NCBI GenBank assembly: GCA_965209015.1
Contig: OZ242367.1
Span: 434,001 to 498,000 of the forward strand
Length of the DNA: 64,000 nucleotides
Reading direction: 5' to 3'
From: Bin80 sp965209015
GTDB lineage: Bacteria; Bacteroidota; Rhodothermia; Rhodothermales; Bin80
Shown: positions 20,201-27,467 of the stretch, piece by piece
Layout: each line of letters starts with the position of its first letter
Numbering within the stretch: the first letter of the stretch is position 1
Program-made: the position numbers and the translations under genes
The notes under the pieces: model-generated
Database searches by the model: none
The model's input: the letters and a program-made list of their open reading frames with translations, nothing else
Told to the model about the DNA's origin: nothing

Positions 20201-23200
20201 TAACGCCAGTGTCACTTCCGGGGGCGAATTCGTATCGATGAGCGGTACAAGGAGAATAAACTGTTGCGTGCCAGCCCCCAGATTACTGATCCCCATAATC
20301 ACGAAGGTCTCCGCCGGCTCATCCAGATCATCCGCATTCGGCAGGAACCGAAACGTCTCCGTTCTCTCGGTCTGATTCGCCGGAATTGTAAGGAGAAACG
20401 GATCCACAGCGCTAAAATCTATCCCTACCATAGCCGTCCCCGATTCCACCGAGATCATCACCTCCGTGTCCACACTGCGCACAACATCCAGCCTCCCCGT
20501 CACCAGCATCTCTTGGCTTCCGGCGTCTTCCTTCACCTCCGGAGGCGCCACCGTCAGCGTGATCTTTGAAGCCTGATCGTCATTCGTAATCGTCAGCACC
20601 ACCGCCGAAGGGCCCCGGATACCCTGCCTATTCTCGGCCACGCCGTGCACCTGTACGGTCTTATCCGGCGCTTCCACCTCATTGTCTACGCCCGTGATCG
20701 TGACCCCTCCCGTACTGGTAATTTCTCCGGGGGCAATCGTCAGCGTAGTCGGATGCAATGTATAGTCCCCCTCCATGGCAGGTGAATCTGGAACCACCGA
20801 TAGTTCTATCGTGGTTGCCGCACTGGACGGGGCACTCAATGTGGCGGTTACTTCCGTCCGTCCACCATCTTCCTCTATTGCATCCAAGGTGAGCGCCAGC
20901 GTCACCTCAGGGGGTTGATCTGCGTTGATCAGCGTGAGCGTAGCCACCGCCGAGGCGCCCTGACTGCTTGCCCCCGTAAACTCAACCGTCTCCGCTCCCT
21001 CGTCCTGATCATCATGGATCGGCGTGAAGAAAAACTGCCTCGTCCCCACCGTCTGATTTGCAGGAACCGTCAAAACGAACGGATCCACAGCGGTATAGTC
21101 TGCACCCGATGTCGCGGAACCGCCGCCCACGGAAATGCGCACTTCGGTGTTCGTGCTCTGCGCCGCATCCAGTGTCACCGTGGCGGTCAGACGCGTAGGT
21201 TGGGCATTCTCGCTCACTTGAGAAGGAGATACCTCCAGCGTGAACCCGTCATCATCCAGAATCATCAACTCCACCTTCGCCGGGTCTGCTGCTCCGCCCC
21301 GCCGATTCGTGGCTCTCCCTCCAACCTGAAACGTCTTATCCTCCGTAGGCACCGGATTGTCTATGGCCGTGATCGTCACTGCCCCGCTGCTCTCGATCTC
21401 CCCGGTTGGAATCGTGAGTGTAGAGCTACTTAATCGGTAATCCTCATCCGAAGCGGGCGCATCCGGGTCGATCGAGAGTGCAAGGGCCGTCTCTGCATTG
21501 GACGGTGCACTCAGTTGCGCACGCACGGTCGCCATGCCGCCATTCTCTGTAATCGTGGAGGGATCCAGCACCAGCGTCACCGATGGAGGGGGAGCGGCAT
21601 TCCCGATCGTGAGCACCGCCTCCACCACGGCATCTCCCACATCGCTAATCCCCGTCACGAAAACTGTCTCTGCCGGATCATTCTCCGCATCTGGGATCGG
21701 TTTGAACGAAAACATGCCTGTTCCCTCCCTCGCCTCCGCCGCAATCGTGACCGAGATCGGAGTGACCGCCTCATAGTCCACGCGCTCGGTCGCCGTGCCT
21801 GGCTCCACCGAGACGGAGACCTCCGTCGCAACCAGACGCGGAACATCCATCGTGGCCGTCACCACTATATCCGTTCGCCCCGCATCTTCGCTCACTTGGG
21901 AAGGGGACACCGTAAGCGTGACCGTAGGCACATCTTCATCCTCCTCTAGGACAAGCTCCACAGCGTCCGGCCCCATGATCCCCTCGTCATTCATAGCCGT
22001 GCCGCCAACCTGAACCGTCTTATCTCCTGTATAGAAATCATTGTCCACCGCCGTGATCGTGACCTCCCCCGTACTCGAGGTCTCCCCCGAGGCAATCGTG
22101 AGCGTAGCAGGCGTAGTCAATGTGTAATCATCTGTCCTAGCCGGCGAATCGGGGGTGACCGTTACCGTGATCGTCGTCTCCTCAGTGGACACCTTGTCCA
22201 GCGTTGCCGTGACCGTCGTGCTCCCGTTGTTTTCCAGAATCGATGCCTCCGATAATACCAGCGTCACTTCTGGACCACAAGCCGGATACTCACGATCATC
22301 TAATCCAAAGTTAATAATCCCATCCTCTTTTAGGTCAAGGATCTTTTGCGGCAAGCACACAATCGGGTTAAAAGAAATATATACAGTAAATCCTGGGGAA
22401 ACATCATCAAACAGATCTGGAGGTAAAGTGGTAAGGGAATTAGAAAATAAATCTATAGATATCAGACTGGTGAGACCGGCTAAAAGATCTGGAGGAAGAC
22501 TCTCAATAGAATTGTATTCCAGGACAAGCCGCTGCAGGCCGGTGAGACCGTTGAAAAGACCCGATGGCAGATCGGTGAGACCGGGTTGATGCTGCAGGTG
22601 CAGATTTTTCAAGTTGGAGAGATTAGCAAACAAATTTGCGGGGACACTCGTGATCCCATTTTCGCTTAAGCTCAGATGATTTAGACTGGAAAGATCGGCA
22701 AAGATATTTTCAGGTATAGGGTTGGTGAAATCCACACCGCTTAATGACAGTCTCTTCAAGCTGGAGAGTCTACCAAACAGATTCGCAGTGATAAAGAGAT
22801 CATAATTAGCACTCAGATTTAGAACTTCCAGGCTGGTGAGAGGGGCAAAAATATCCTCAGGCAGGCTGGTGAGATCGTTAAATTCAAGCAGAAGCACAGT
22901 TAGCTTGGAAAGGCCTGCAAAGAGATTCGGAGGCAGGGTAGTGAAAGAAATCCTACTAGTCCCGATATGAAACTGGTTGCCAAGGTCTAGTTCATTCAAG
23001 TTGGGGAGATTGGCAAAGTCACCTTCCTTCAGCGCAGTTATCCCTTTGAGGGATAAGTCCAAATCCGTGATGCCGGCTAACTGGTCTGCCCGAACAGTTG
23101 CACAGTTGCTCTGATTTGGAATCAGTTCCAGAATCGCGTCCCTGACTTGCGGAGTACGATTACAGATACTTTGTGCCGTCGTATTCAGCACCAGAAACAT

Positions 23201-23269
23201 CAACACAAAACTGGCTGCCACTCCCAGACACAAAGAAAACCATTGTGGTATGATTCGGATGGATCTCAT
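14300..23269 (-). CDS. Giant LRR/Calx-beta surface protein with C-terminal beta-barrel
   Basis: About 2,989 residues from ATG 23269, which gives a signal peptide with a hydrophobic core and a cut near NTTAQ; the frame is open to 23314. Order: leucine-rich repeats (about residues 40-330, repeated LxxLxLSxNxIxxLPxxLF); seven A-B pairs of Calx-beta-like units (A: ILENNGSTTVTATL type; B: VSPSQVSEDAGR type); six classical Calx-beta units with EDNETFQVKL and DDD ends; and a ~400-residue C-terminal domain with alternating short strands ending in DLKW. The last domain looks like an autotransporter-type outer-membrane barrel. Calx-beta acidic ends (DDD, EDND) suggest calcium-dependent rigid stalks. 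It is probably a very long adhesin. The LRR part is noticeably more A+T-rich than the repeats. Confidence 0.85.
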   Translation of the reverse strand: MRSIRIIPQWFSLCLGVAASFVLMFLVLNTTAQSICNRTPQVRDAILELIPNQSNCATVRADQLAGITDLDLSLKGITALKEGDFANLPNLNELDLGNQFHIGTSRISFTTLPPNLFAGLSKLTVLLLEFNDLTSLPEDIFAPLTSLEVLNLSANYDLFITANLFGRLSSLKRLSLSGVDFTNPIPENIFADLSSLNHLSLSENGITSVPANLFANLSNLKNLHLQHQPGLTDLPSGLFNGLTGLQRLVLEYNSIESLPPDLLAGLTSLISIDLFSNSLTTLPPDLFDDVSPGFTVYISFNPIVCLPQKILDLKEDGIINFGLDDREYPACGPEVTLVLSEASILENNGSTTVTATLDKVSTEETTITVTVTPDSPARTDDYTLTTPATLTIASGETSSTGEVTITAVDNDFYTGDKTVQVGGTAMNDEGIMGPDAVELVLEEDEDVPTVTLTVSPSQVSEDAGRTDIVVTATMDVPRLVATEVSVSVEPGTATERVDYEAVTPISVTIAAEAREGTGMFSFKPIPDAENDPAETVFVTGISDVGDAVVEAVLTIGNAAPPPSVTLVLDPSTITENGGMATVRAQLSAPSNAETALALSIDPDAPASDEDYRLSSSTLTIPTGEIESSGAVTITAIDNPVPTEDKTFQVGGRATNRRGGAADPAKVELMILDDDGFTLEVSPSQVSENAQPTRLTATVTLDAAQSTNTEVRISVGGGSATSGADYTAVDPFVLTVPANQTVGTRQFFFTPIHDDQDEGAETVEFTGASSQGASAVATLTLINADQPPEVTLALTLDAIEEDGGRTEVTATLSAPSSAATTIELSVVPDSPAMEGDYTLHPTTLTIAPGEITSTGGVTITGVDNEVEAPDKTVQVHGVAENRQGIRGPSAVVLTITNDDQASKITLTVAPPEVKEDAGSQEMLVTGRLDVVRSVDTEVMISVESGTAMVGIDFSAVDPFLLTIPANQTERTETFRFLPNADDLDEPAETFVIMGISNLGAGTQQFILLVPLIDTNSPPEVTLALAPTTILEDGGRTEVTATLNAASSTVTTIAVSVVPNAAATPADYELSANSTLTIAAEQTESTGLVTITAIDNAVDTVDKTVRVQGRATNEQPVTNPAEETLTITDDDMPTGFTLAVSPTEVGEDEGTVEITVTAELDIPGSTPIQVRIAVGDGTATLGEDFDAVESFDLTIPIAAREGSRTFRFTPTLDALDETAETVSLTGTSPLGEAQAILTITDATPAPEVMLALAPPSIPENGGRTEVTARLSAPSSTVTVITISALPNAPATAEDYVLSPNRTLTIAPGATASTGAVTITAEDNTIDAPSKRIIVSGRAMNDHGIRGPSDAPLTITDDDQATAITLKVTPSIDVSEDVGSTQITVTATMDRARSTDTEVTLSVKSGTATLGTDFAPVPPTQLIIPANQTEGTGRFTFTPNLDYLDEPVETIEVRGQTSVEGLQVRAGTLNLYDTNPTPEVTLELIPTTIREEDGEATLTARLSGASSAETEITLLTLPLAPATREDYVLPPNPTLRIAPGETTSSGEVTIRAVDNAIDGPEKRITLGGEATNANGVTGPADVMLTILNDDEARSITLSVAPLEVEEDAGSEEITVTARLDVARSTPTEVTVMVEEGTAAVGADYEFVPSFELTIPANALEGIEGFTLTLTADGIDEPAETVQVTGRSSLGVAIPASLMIQDTDLTPEVTLHLDPDRILESGGRTMITAHLSAPSSVVTVFTLSAIPQSPATADDYLWSALTTLTIAAGETESTEEVTITAVENRVFSGDKRVTVRGQVTNMQGISGPSDVDLTILEDDAPTGLTLELDPMEVREGDPPTEITVTAKLDNPLNIASEVTITVGGGSVVAGPDYTAMPASFELTIPANETSHAGTFELVIEDDLIYEPEETLTITGTSPTRGTVQASLTIQDNEDLVTLAIQDTTIQEDVGRAEVQLRVSPAAPTDLSVRVQTIAQNATEGEDYRAHDEILEIPAGRETAGIEIPIVDDDVSEENETFRVQLSEPIGVDLLRSEATVTIEDNDVYRICVADASEWEREDALIFPVTLNRPHPAETVRVRYATFDGSAIANVDYVPASGTLDFPPGETSREVLVRLIHDEEEELSETFYIELSAPQHAELADEIATGTIQDDDTPPRVHLTPAVTVQEDESPARFDVALSRAPLQGDEVVVGFIVHDETATKSQDYQVQTESPLRFKSGETTKSIEVEILDDALAEPEETFRVQLTEIQNGEPGQSLGRGIIQDNEEPVMPRIQDAEVTESDPVAVFVVTLSGMDSQPRSFTYTTVDGSALAGEDYTHSSGTFTFAVGEDRKEIKVPILNDEDIESIETFRVRLTGAGIVDTEAQGRILDDDGMPTVSIQDQTAPEDAGALLLPVQLSRPSLRLVTIEFASADVTATEGADYVSSRGIVIFEPGSTEGKIRIQILEDEEVEDNETFQVKLADATNAEIDQEGIGIGTIVDNDGGSNVSVQSVIVSRSAAIFEMNLSKPSLLPVLVSYATEDGTALAGEDYEPVAGQITFAPGEVSKTIDVKLRSNVPVWEAKTFSLVILSAINAEVQEARTEAVIEEESEESIQNAYVARVLRTWASQVVEALSRRMEGMAQCRVPDLSWLRYETERWSLGQIFGGCGAAYTRGGWSVWGQGAFTRMRGQDGALSLSSDVTTMLVGADYAWRQGWMAGLLAAQSWDQGTYEAPMRSGSASSQLTGLYPYISYQTGTGMRAWLLLGLGRGETEVEALESEIDAALIALGLTGTLTGGSTGRLGYEVDAFWAMANMETGSDLGVRRVRAGVEGSLRWGAGMEPYLETALRQDGGDAETGMGIELGGGVRWSTSQLRAELGGRTLVLHTDEGLREWGLMGAIEYGTPGGLGPSMRVRPLWGNVYGGDLWREAPLHSVGMAGTDQRVEMELGYGVPIRESLGQSIVGMTVDPSGRAYRVGYNLRMNQGLQVSVATTARTMEANEAPPSYGLSARMDLKW

Positions 23270-23821
23270 AGGTCGTAGAGCAGAGTGGTTCCGAATGGAT
23301 AAGCAACCAACCAAGGTTGTCTCTGATTCATCCTTTCACAGTTAATTGGTTGATGCTAAGATCTGGTTGGCAGATTTTGACCAAATAAGGGGAGATCTTA
23401 ATGGCTCTCTGTGTCTCACGGTTCAGTTCTTTCGTACAGGATGCGCTCTCCACCCTTTTAGTCTATTGATAAGGGTTGCATACCAGTATACAAAGAAATT
23501 CAGCTAAGAGCCGCAACCATAAGTAAGATAGTGAATTTTATCAAGAAGTCTTTTCCTGTTCCGCCTCCTGCGTCGCTGCCTCCATCAACCCTTGACTCTC
23601 ACCCCAAACGCTGAATTCACATCTAAATTTTACAGCCTTACAGATTATTAATAACCGCTGGTGAAGGTGTACTATTGATACTTGGTGGAAGAACGATTCC
23701 AGTGTAGGAGTCTCGAACTCCCATAGTTCGCTGAATTCATCTGAAAACCTTAACATAATGGGAGCAGTCACAGGACTCAAAGCAGTATGACTGAAATCAT
23801 AACTCAGGCCTGACAGACTGC
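23270..23821. other. Intergenic region between the giant surface gene and the radical SAM gene
   Basis: No supported gene. A 79-codon minus-strand frame (23541-23780) shows no recognisable similarity or start signal. Confidence 0.35.
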
Positions 23822-24745
23822 ATGATGGAGATCTCCCAACCTAAGCGGTTCGGACAGGTGAAAGACATCACCTATGGTAAGACGTCAGGTATATTGACGC
23901 CAACCAGTGGATTCCTTGATGAATACGATTATTCGCTGAATCCCTATTCCGGTTGTGCATTTGGTTGTACGTACTGTTATGCAGCATTCTTTTCCAGAAA
24001 CCCAATGCGACGGGATCATTGGGGGGAATGGATCCGCGTCAAGGAAAATGCAGCCGACAATCTTCGGAGGAAGTTACGGCGTAATCATCAATGCCTTGAC
24101 GGAAAACGGATCTACATGAGTAGTGTGACGGATCCCTACCAACCAATTGAACGGAAGCTTGGTCTGACCCGCGCAATTCTTGAAATCATAGCAGCAAAAA
24201 CTATGGATCTAGATCTTGATCTCTGGCCTCGCCCAAAACTTGTAGTTCAAACTCGTGGTCTTGATGTTGTTCGTGACCTAGATCTATTCCACACCATTAT
24301 AGATCATGGTGGAGACGTTCAAGTCAATATGACGATCACGACAGATGACGAATCTGTTCGGCGCACATTTGAGCCGCAGTGCCCAAGTAACCATAGGAGA
24401 CTAGAAGCTATCCGTTCCATAGCAAGCGCAGGGATCCCTACCTGTATCACTCTTACTCCTCTGCTGTGGCTTCGGAACCCTGCCGAGTTTGCAGAGCGAC
24501 TGATTGCTACAGGCGTGAGACATTTTATTAGTCAGGAGTTTCATTTTGCGCACGGTAGATTTATTGCTATGACGAGAGATCCAGCACTGAGGCTGATGTC
24601 TGAAAAACTCGGCTGTGCAGAGAGCTCTCTAAACTATGAATATCTTCGTCATTATCAGATGTGGCGAGAACAATTGGAGTATGCGTTGGGAAGCTATGCC
24701 TTCACGTTCGGTGAGGGAAAATCTGGATTTGCTCCACTTGTTTGA
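23822..24745 (+). CDS. Radical SAM protein, SPL/Rv2578c-like family
   Basis: A 307-residue radical SAM enzyme. The 4Fe-4S/SAM cysteines are in CAFGCTYCY (CxxxCxxC), preceded by YDYSLNPYSG, which with the following MSSVTDPYQP is typical of the spore photoproduct lyase-like/Rv2578c group. The family's reaction is not established. Monocistronic as far as visible. Start is at the first of two adjacent ATGs. Confidence 0.88.
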   Translation: MMEISQPKRFGQVKDITYGKTSGILTPTSGFLDEYDYSLNPYSGCAFGCTYCYAAFFSRNPMRRDHWGEWIRVKENAADNLRRKLRRNHQCLDGKRIYMSSVTDPYQPIERKLGLTRAILEIIAAKTMDLDLDLWPRPKLVVQTRGLDVVRDLDLFHTIIDHGGDVQVNMTITTDDESVRRTFEPQCPSNHRRLEAIRSIASAGIPTCITLTPLLWLRNPAEFAERLIATGVRHFISQEFHFAHGRFIAMTRDPALRLMSEKLGCAESSLNYEYLRHYQMWREQLEYALGSYAFTFGEGKSGFAPLV

Positions 24746-24897
24746 TACACTCTCTCACTCTGGACTCATTGCGTATATGTGTTATTTCACGTGTAACTCA
24801 TGCGAATACAATGTGGAGTGTAACTTTGGCCCGGTTTTTGCCGTACTTTTAGTACAGAAAGTTAAACCTCCTTTTTTCAAATAACGTAACTTGAAAG

Positions 24898-25119
24898 ATG
24901 AAACATTCAAATCCACTGGGATGGTTGTTCGCACGCTACCTTGCAGGTCAAATTGAAGAATCTGTTTGGAAGCGCTTCATGTCTGCACTGGAAACGTTTG
25001 AGTCGAATCCATCTGAGCGCTCAGCGTTCATTGCTTTTTTTCATGATATTCTTAGTGGAACAGGTGAACGCACTACCCCACAACTCAATCGGTTGCTTGC
25101 CGAAGCGGTGAAAGTCTGA
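24898..25119 (+). CDS. Small hypothetical protein
   Basis: A 73-residue helical protein (NPLGWLFARYLAGQIEES, then FMSALETFESNPSERSAF). No family recognised. It is probably real because a clear rho-independent terminator follows 42 bp downstream and the composition looks coding. There is no signal peptide, so cytoplasmic. Confidence 0.55.
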   Translation: MKHSNPLGWLFARYLAGQIEESVWKRFMSALETFESNPSERSAFIAFFHDILSGTGERTTPQLNRLLAEAVKV

Positions 25120-25161
25120 TCATTTGCAGATATTCGGATCACGTCAAGTCTGAATCCCGGT

Positions 25162-25198
25162 GGGCCAGTTTCATATGATCTGGCCCTTTTTTATTTTT
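25162..25198 (+). terminator. Rho-independent terminator
   Basis: GGGCCAG at 25162-25168 pairs with CTGGCCC at 25180-25186 (11-base loop), followed by TTTTTTATTTTT. It separates the small hypothetical gene from hisE. Confidence 0.85.
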
Positions 25199-25305
25199 GT
25201 AGCAGACACACTATTTTTGTGTAGATTTCCGGTGTCAGTTTATTCATGAACCACTTAAGAGCACAATGACTGTCTGTGTGCATGTGCTGAATTATTACTT
25301 GTCAA

Positions 25306-25569
25306 ATGAAGCGGTTTGAAGATTTATTTCAGGAGTTACAAGATAAAGTGCGTCAACAGGATCCAACGTCCGGTACTGTTCAGGCAGTTCAAGCAGGCAC
25401 TCATGATATTGGAAAAAAAATTTTAGAAGAAGCGGGAGAGGTTTGGATGGCTGCCAACTATGAAACGCCAGACAGAACTGCTGAAGAAATTTCGCAACTG
25501 ATCTACCATATTCAAGTCATGATGCTCGCATGTGACCTGACATTGGAAGATGTCTATCGCCATCTTTGA
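25306..25569 (+). CDS. hisE: Phosphoribosyl-ATP diphosphatase
   Basis: An 87-residue MazG-like all-alpha pyrophosphohydrolase, second step of histidine synthesis (PR-ATP to PR-AMP). It has the family motifs KKILEEAGEVWMAA with the metal-binding glutamates and EEISQLIYH. It stands alone here rather than fused to HisI. It precedes hisG by 13 bp, so the two form an operon. Confidence 0.92.
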   Translation: MKRFEDLFQELQDKVRQQDPTSGTVQAVQAGTHDIGKKILEEAGEVWMAANYETPDRTAEEISQLIYHIQVMMLACDLTLEDVYRHL

Positions 25570-25582
25570 TCACATTATATAA

Positions 25583-26431
25583 ATGTTGCAGATCGCACTT
25601 CCCAATAAGGGGGCACTCGCTTCGGATGCGGTAGATCTCATTCATGCAGCTGGATACAGATGTAAGCGGTCAGGACGTGAATTGCGTGTCCTTGATACCG
25701 AAAACGAAGTCCTGTTTTACTATCTCCGTCCCCGGGACATAGCCACCTATGTGAGTAATGGGGTCCTTGATATGGGAATCATCGGGAGGGATTTTCTGAT
25801 TGAGCAGCGTGCTGACTTGGAAGAAATTCTATCTCTTGGATTCGGTGCGGCGAAGCTCTGCTATGCCGGTCCGAGCGATCGTCCATTGGACTTGGAGCAA
25901 TTTCAGGGGCTACGAATTGCAACGTCATTCACTCATCTAGTTTCGGCTGACTTAAGTCAGAGGAACATTGAGGCAGAGATCATCCCGCTTGATGGAGCGG
26001 TTGAAGTATCCATTCAGTTAGGGGTAGCAGATATCATCGCTGATCTTGTCCAAACCGGTCGCACTCTTGAAGATGCTGGACTATCTATCATCGGCGAACC
26101 GATTCTGAATACTGAGGCGGTGCTAACCGGCCGTCCTGAAAGGGTGAATATTGAGACAGATGTAAGTTTATTTGTGCGACGGATTCAGGGTATACTTCTT
26201 GCCAGAACGTATGTGATGATTGAATATGGCTGTCTGCGGTCATCACTTGAACAGGTCTCTCAAATTACCCCCGGGATTGAATCTCCGACTATTTCTCCAC
26301 TAAGTAAATCAGGTTGGATTGCAGTGAAAGCACTGGCAAAGCGTGAAGAGGCCAACAAGATCATGGATGATCTGGAAAAAGTCGGGGCCACGGGGATTGT
26401 AATTACTGATATACGTACCTGTAGAATTTAA
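25583..26431 (+). CDS. hisG: ATP phosphoribosyltransferase, long form
   Basis: A 282-residue enzyme for the first, committed step of histidine synthesis (ATP + PRPP). It begins LQIALPNKGAL and carries the PRPP-loop region ADIIADLVQTGRTLEDAGL. The C-terminal 75 residues (about 205-282, ending TGIVITDIRTCRI) correspond to the ACT-like regulatory domain, so it is the long, HisZ-independent, histidine-inhibited form. It is in an operon with hisE; the rest of the his genes are elsewhere. Confidence 0.94.
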   Translation: MLQIALPNKGALASDAVDLIHAAGYRCKRSGRELRVLDTENEVLFYYLRPRDIATYVSNGVLDMGIIGRDFLIEQRADLEEILSLGFGAAKLCYAGPSDRPLDLEQFQGLRIATSFTHLVSADLSQRNIEAEIIPLDGAVEVSIQLGVADIIADLVQTGRTLEDAGLSIIGEPILNTEAVLTGRPERVNIETDVSLFVRRIQGILLARTYVMIEYGCLRSSLEQVSQITPGIESPTISPLSKSGWIAVKALAKREEANKIMDDLEKVGATGIVITDIRTCRI

Positions 26432-26435
26432 TATT

Positions 26436-27320
26436 TTGGTTTCTCTTGGTTACAGGTTGACGATGCTGGTTGTGATTTGCGGGATGTTCACCTCGTGCAC
26501 TGAGCCGGTTACGTTACAAAACAGGGTGGAAGCGGTGATTCGTAAGTACCCTGATGCCACAGTTGCTGTGTCGGTTCGAGATCAGAGTACCCAAGCCAGT
26601 CTGGATATATTACCCGATCATTCATTTCATGCAGCCAGTACGATGAAGGTGCCGGTACAGATTGAAGTATGGCGACGCATTCAGGCGGGAACCCTAACGT
26701 TGGACTCCACTCTGTTGGTTCAAAATTCTTTCCGATCCATTGTGGATGGAAGCCCTTATCGTATTGAGGATGATTCTGATGACGCAATCTATGAGCGTCT
26801 GGGCCAGTACATGACGATTTCTGAACTGGTCTATCAAATGATCACGGTGTCGTCAAATCTGGCGACAAATTTATTGATTGATCTTTTGGGCGCCGAGTCT
26901 ATTCAGAGAACTATGGATTCACTCGGAGCTTCAAGTATGCGCGTGCTTCGAGGAGTTGAGGATCTAAAAGCCTTTGACCTTGGTCTTAGCAATTCGACAA
27001 CGTCCAGTGCTCTGGCAATACTCTTGGAAGCTATTCGTCAGGGGAGGGCAGTAGATCCGGTAGCAGATAGCAATATGGTTGATGTACTGCTGGATCAGAA
27101 GTTTAATAAAATGATTCCCGCTGGACTTCCTGTGGATGTATTAGTTGCTCACAAGACGGGCCAAATCACACGGATTCATCATGATGCAGCGATCATTTAT
27201 CCGCCGGACTCGCCGTCCTATGTGTTAATTATTCTGATTGAGGGATTAGCAGATGAAGATGAATCGGCTGCTCTGGGAGCAGAAATCGCGCGCACCGTTC
27301 ATACGGCACTACGGAATTGA
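26436..27320 (+). CDS. Class A beta-lactamase-like serine hydrolase, lipoprotein
   Basis: A 294-residue protein starting at TTG 26436, only 4 bp after hisG; an alternative ATG is at 26463. A lipoprotein-type signal ends CGMFTSC. Active-site motifs of the class A penicillin-binding fold are present: SxxK as S68TMK71, an SxN motif at 139-141, an E-containing omega-like segment (GVEDLKAFD), and HKTG. It may be a beta-lactamase or a related D-Ala-D-Ala peptidase or esterase; resistance activity cannot be claimed from sequence. It is probably cotranscribed with hisEG. Confidence 0.82.
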   Translation: MVSLGYRLTMLVVICGMFTSCTEPVTLQNRVEAVIRKYPDATVAVSVRDQSTQASLDILPDHSFHAASTMKVPVQIEVWRRIQAGTLTLDSTLLVQNSFRSIVDGSPYRIEDDSDDAIYERLGQYMTISELVYQMITVSSNLATNLLIDLLGAESIQRTMDSLGASSMRVLRGVEDLKAFDLGLSNSTTSSALAILLEAIRQGRAVDPVADSNMVDVLLDQKFNKMIPAGLPVDVLVAHKTGQITRIHHDAAIIYPPDSPSYVLIILIEGLADEDESAALGAEIARTVHTALRN

Positions 27321-27332
27321 AAACGGTAAAAA

Positions 27333-27357
27333 GAGCACGGAATTTACTCAGGTGCTC
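27333..27357. terminator. Hairpin between convergent transcripts
   Basis: GAGCAC (27333-27338) and GTGCTC (27352-27357) form a short stem between the convergent beta-lactamase-like and TonB receptor genes. There is no long T run. Confidence 0.35.
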
Positions 27358-27467
27358 CCTCTGATAAGCCATGGGCTACACATCTTCTTAACTCTCGGCG
27401 CCATCAAATCTTACCATGGATAAGAGGTTTTGCGTCTCTCAAAAACTAGGTCAACTCAATCAGGAAG

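Noticed and set aside
23684..23722. Minus-strand T-arm-like stem followed by a CCACCA end, suggesting tRNA or tmRNA
   Set aside because: The distance between the T-arm-like stem and CCA is wrong and no matching 5' acceptor strand is found upstream.
23541..23780. 79-codon minus-strand frame
   Set aside because: No recognisable family and no start signal; not enough to call a gene.
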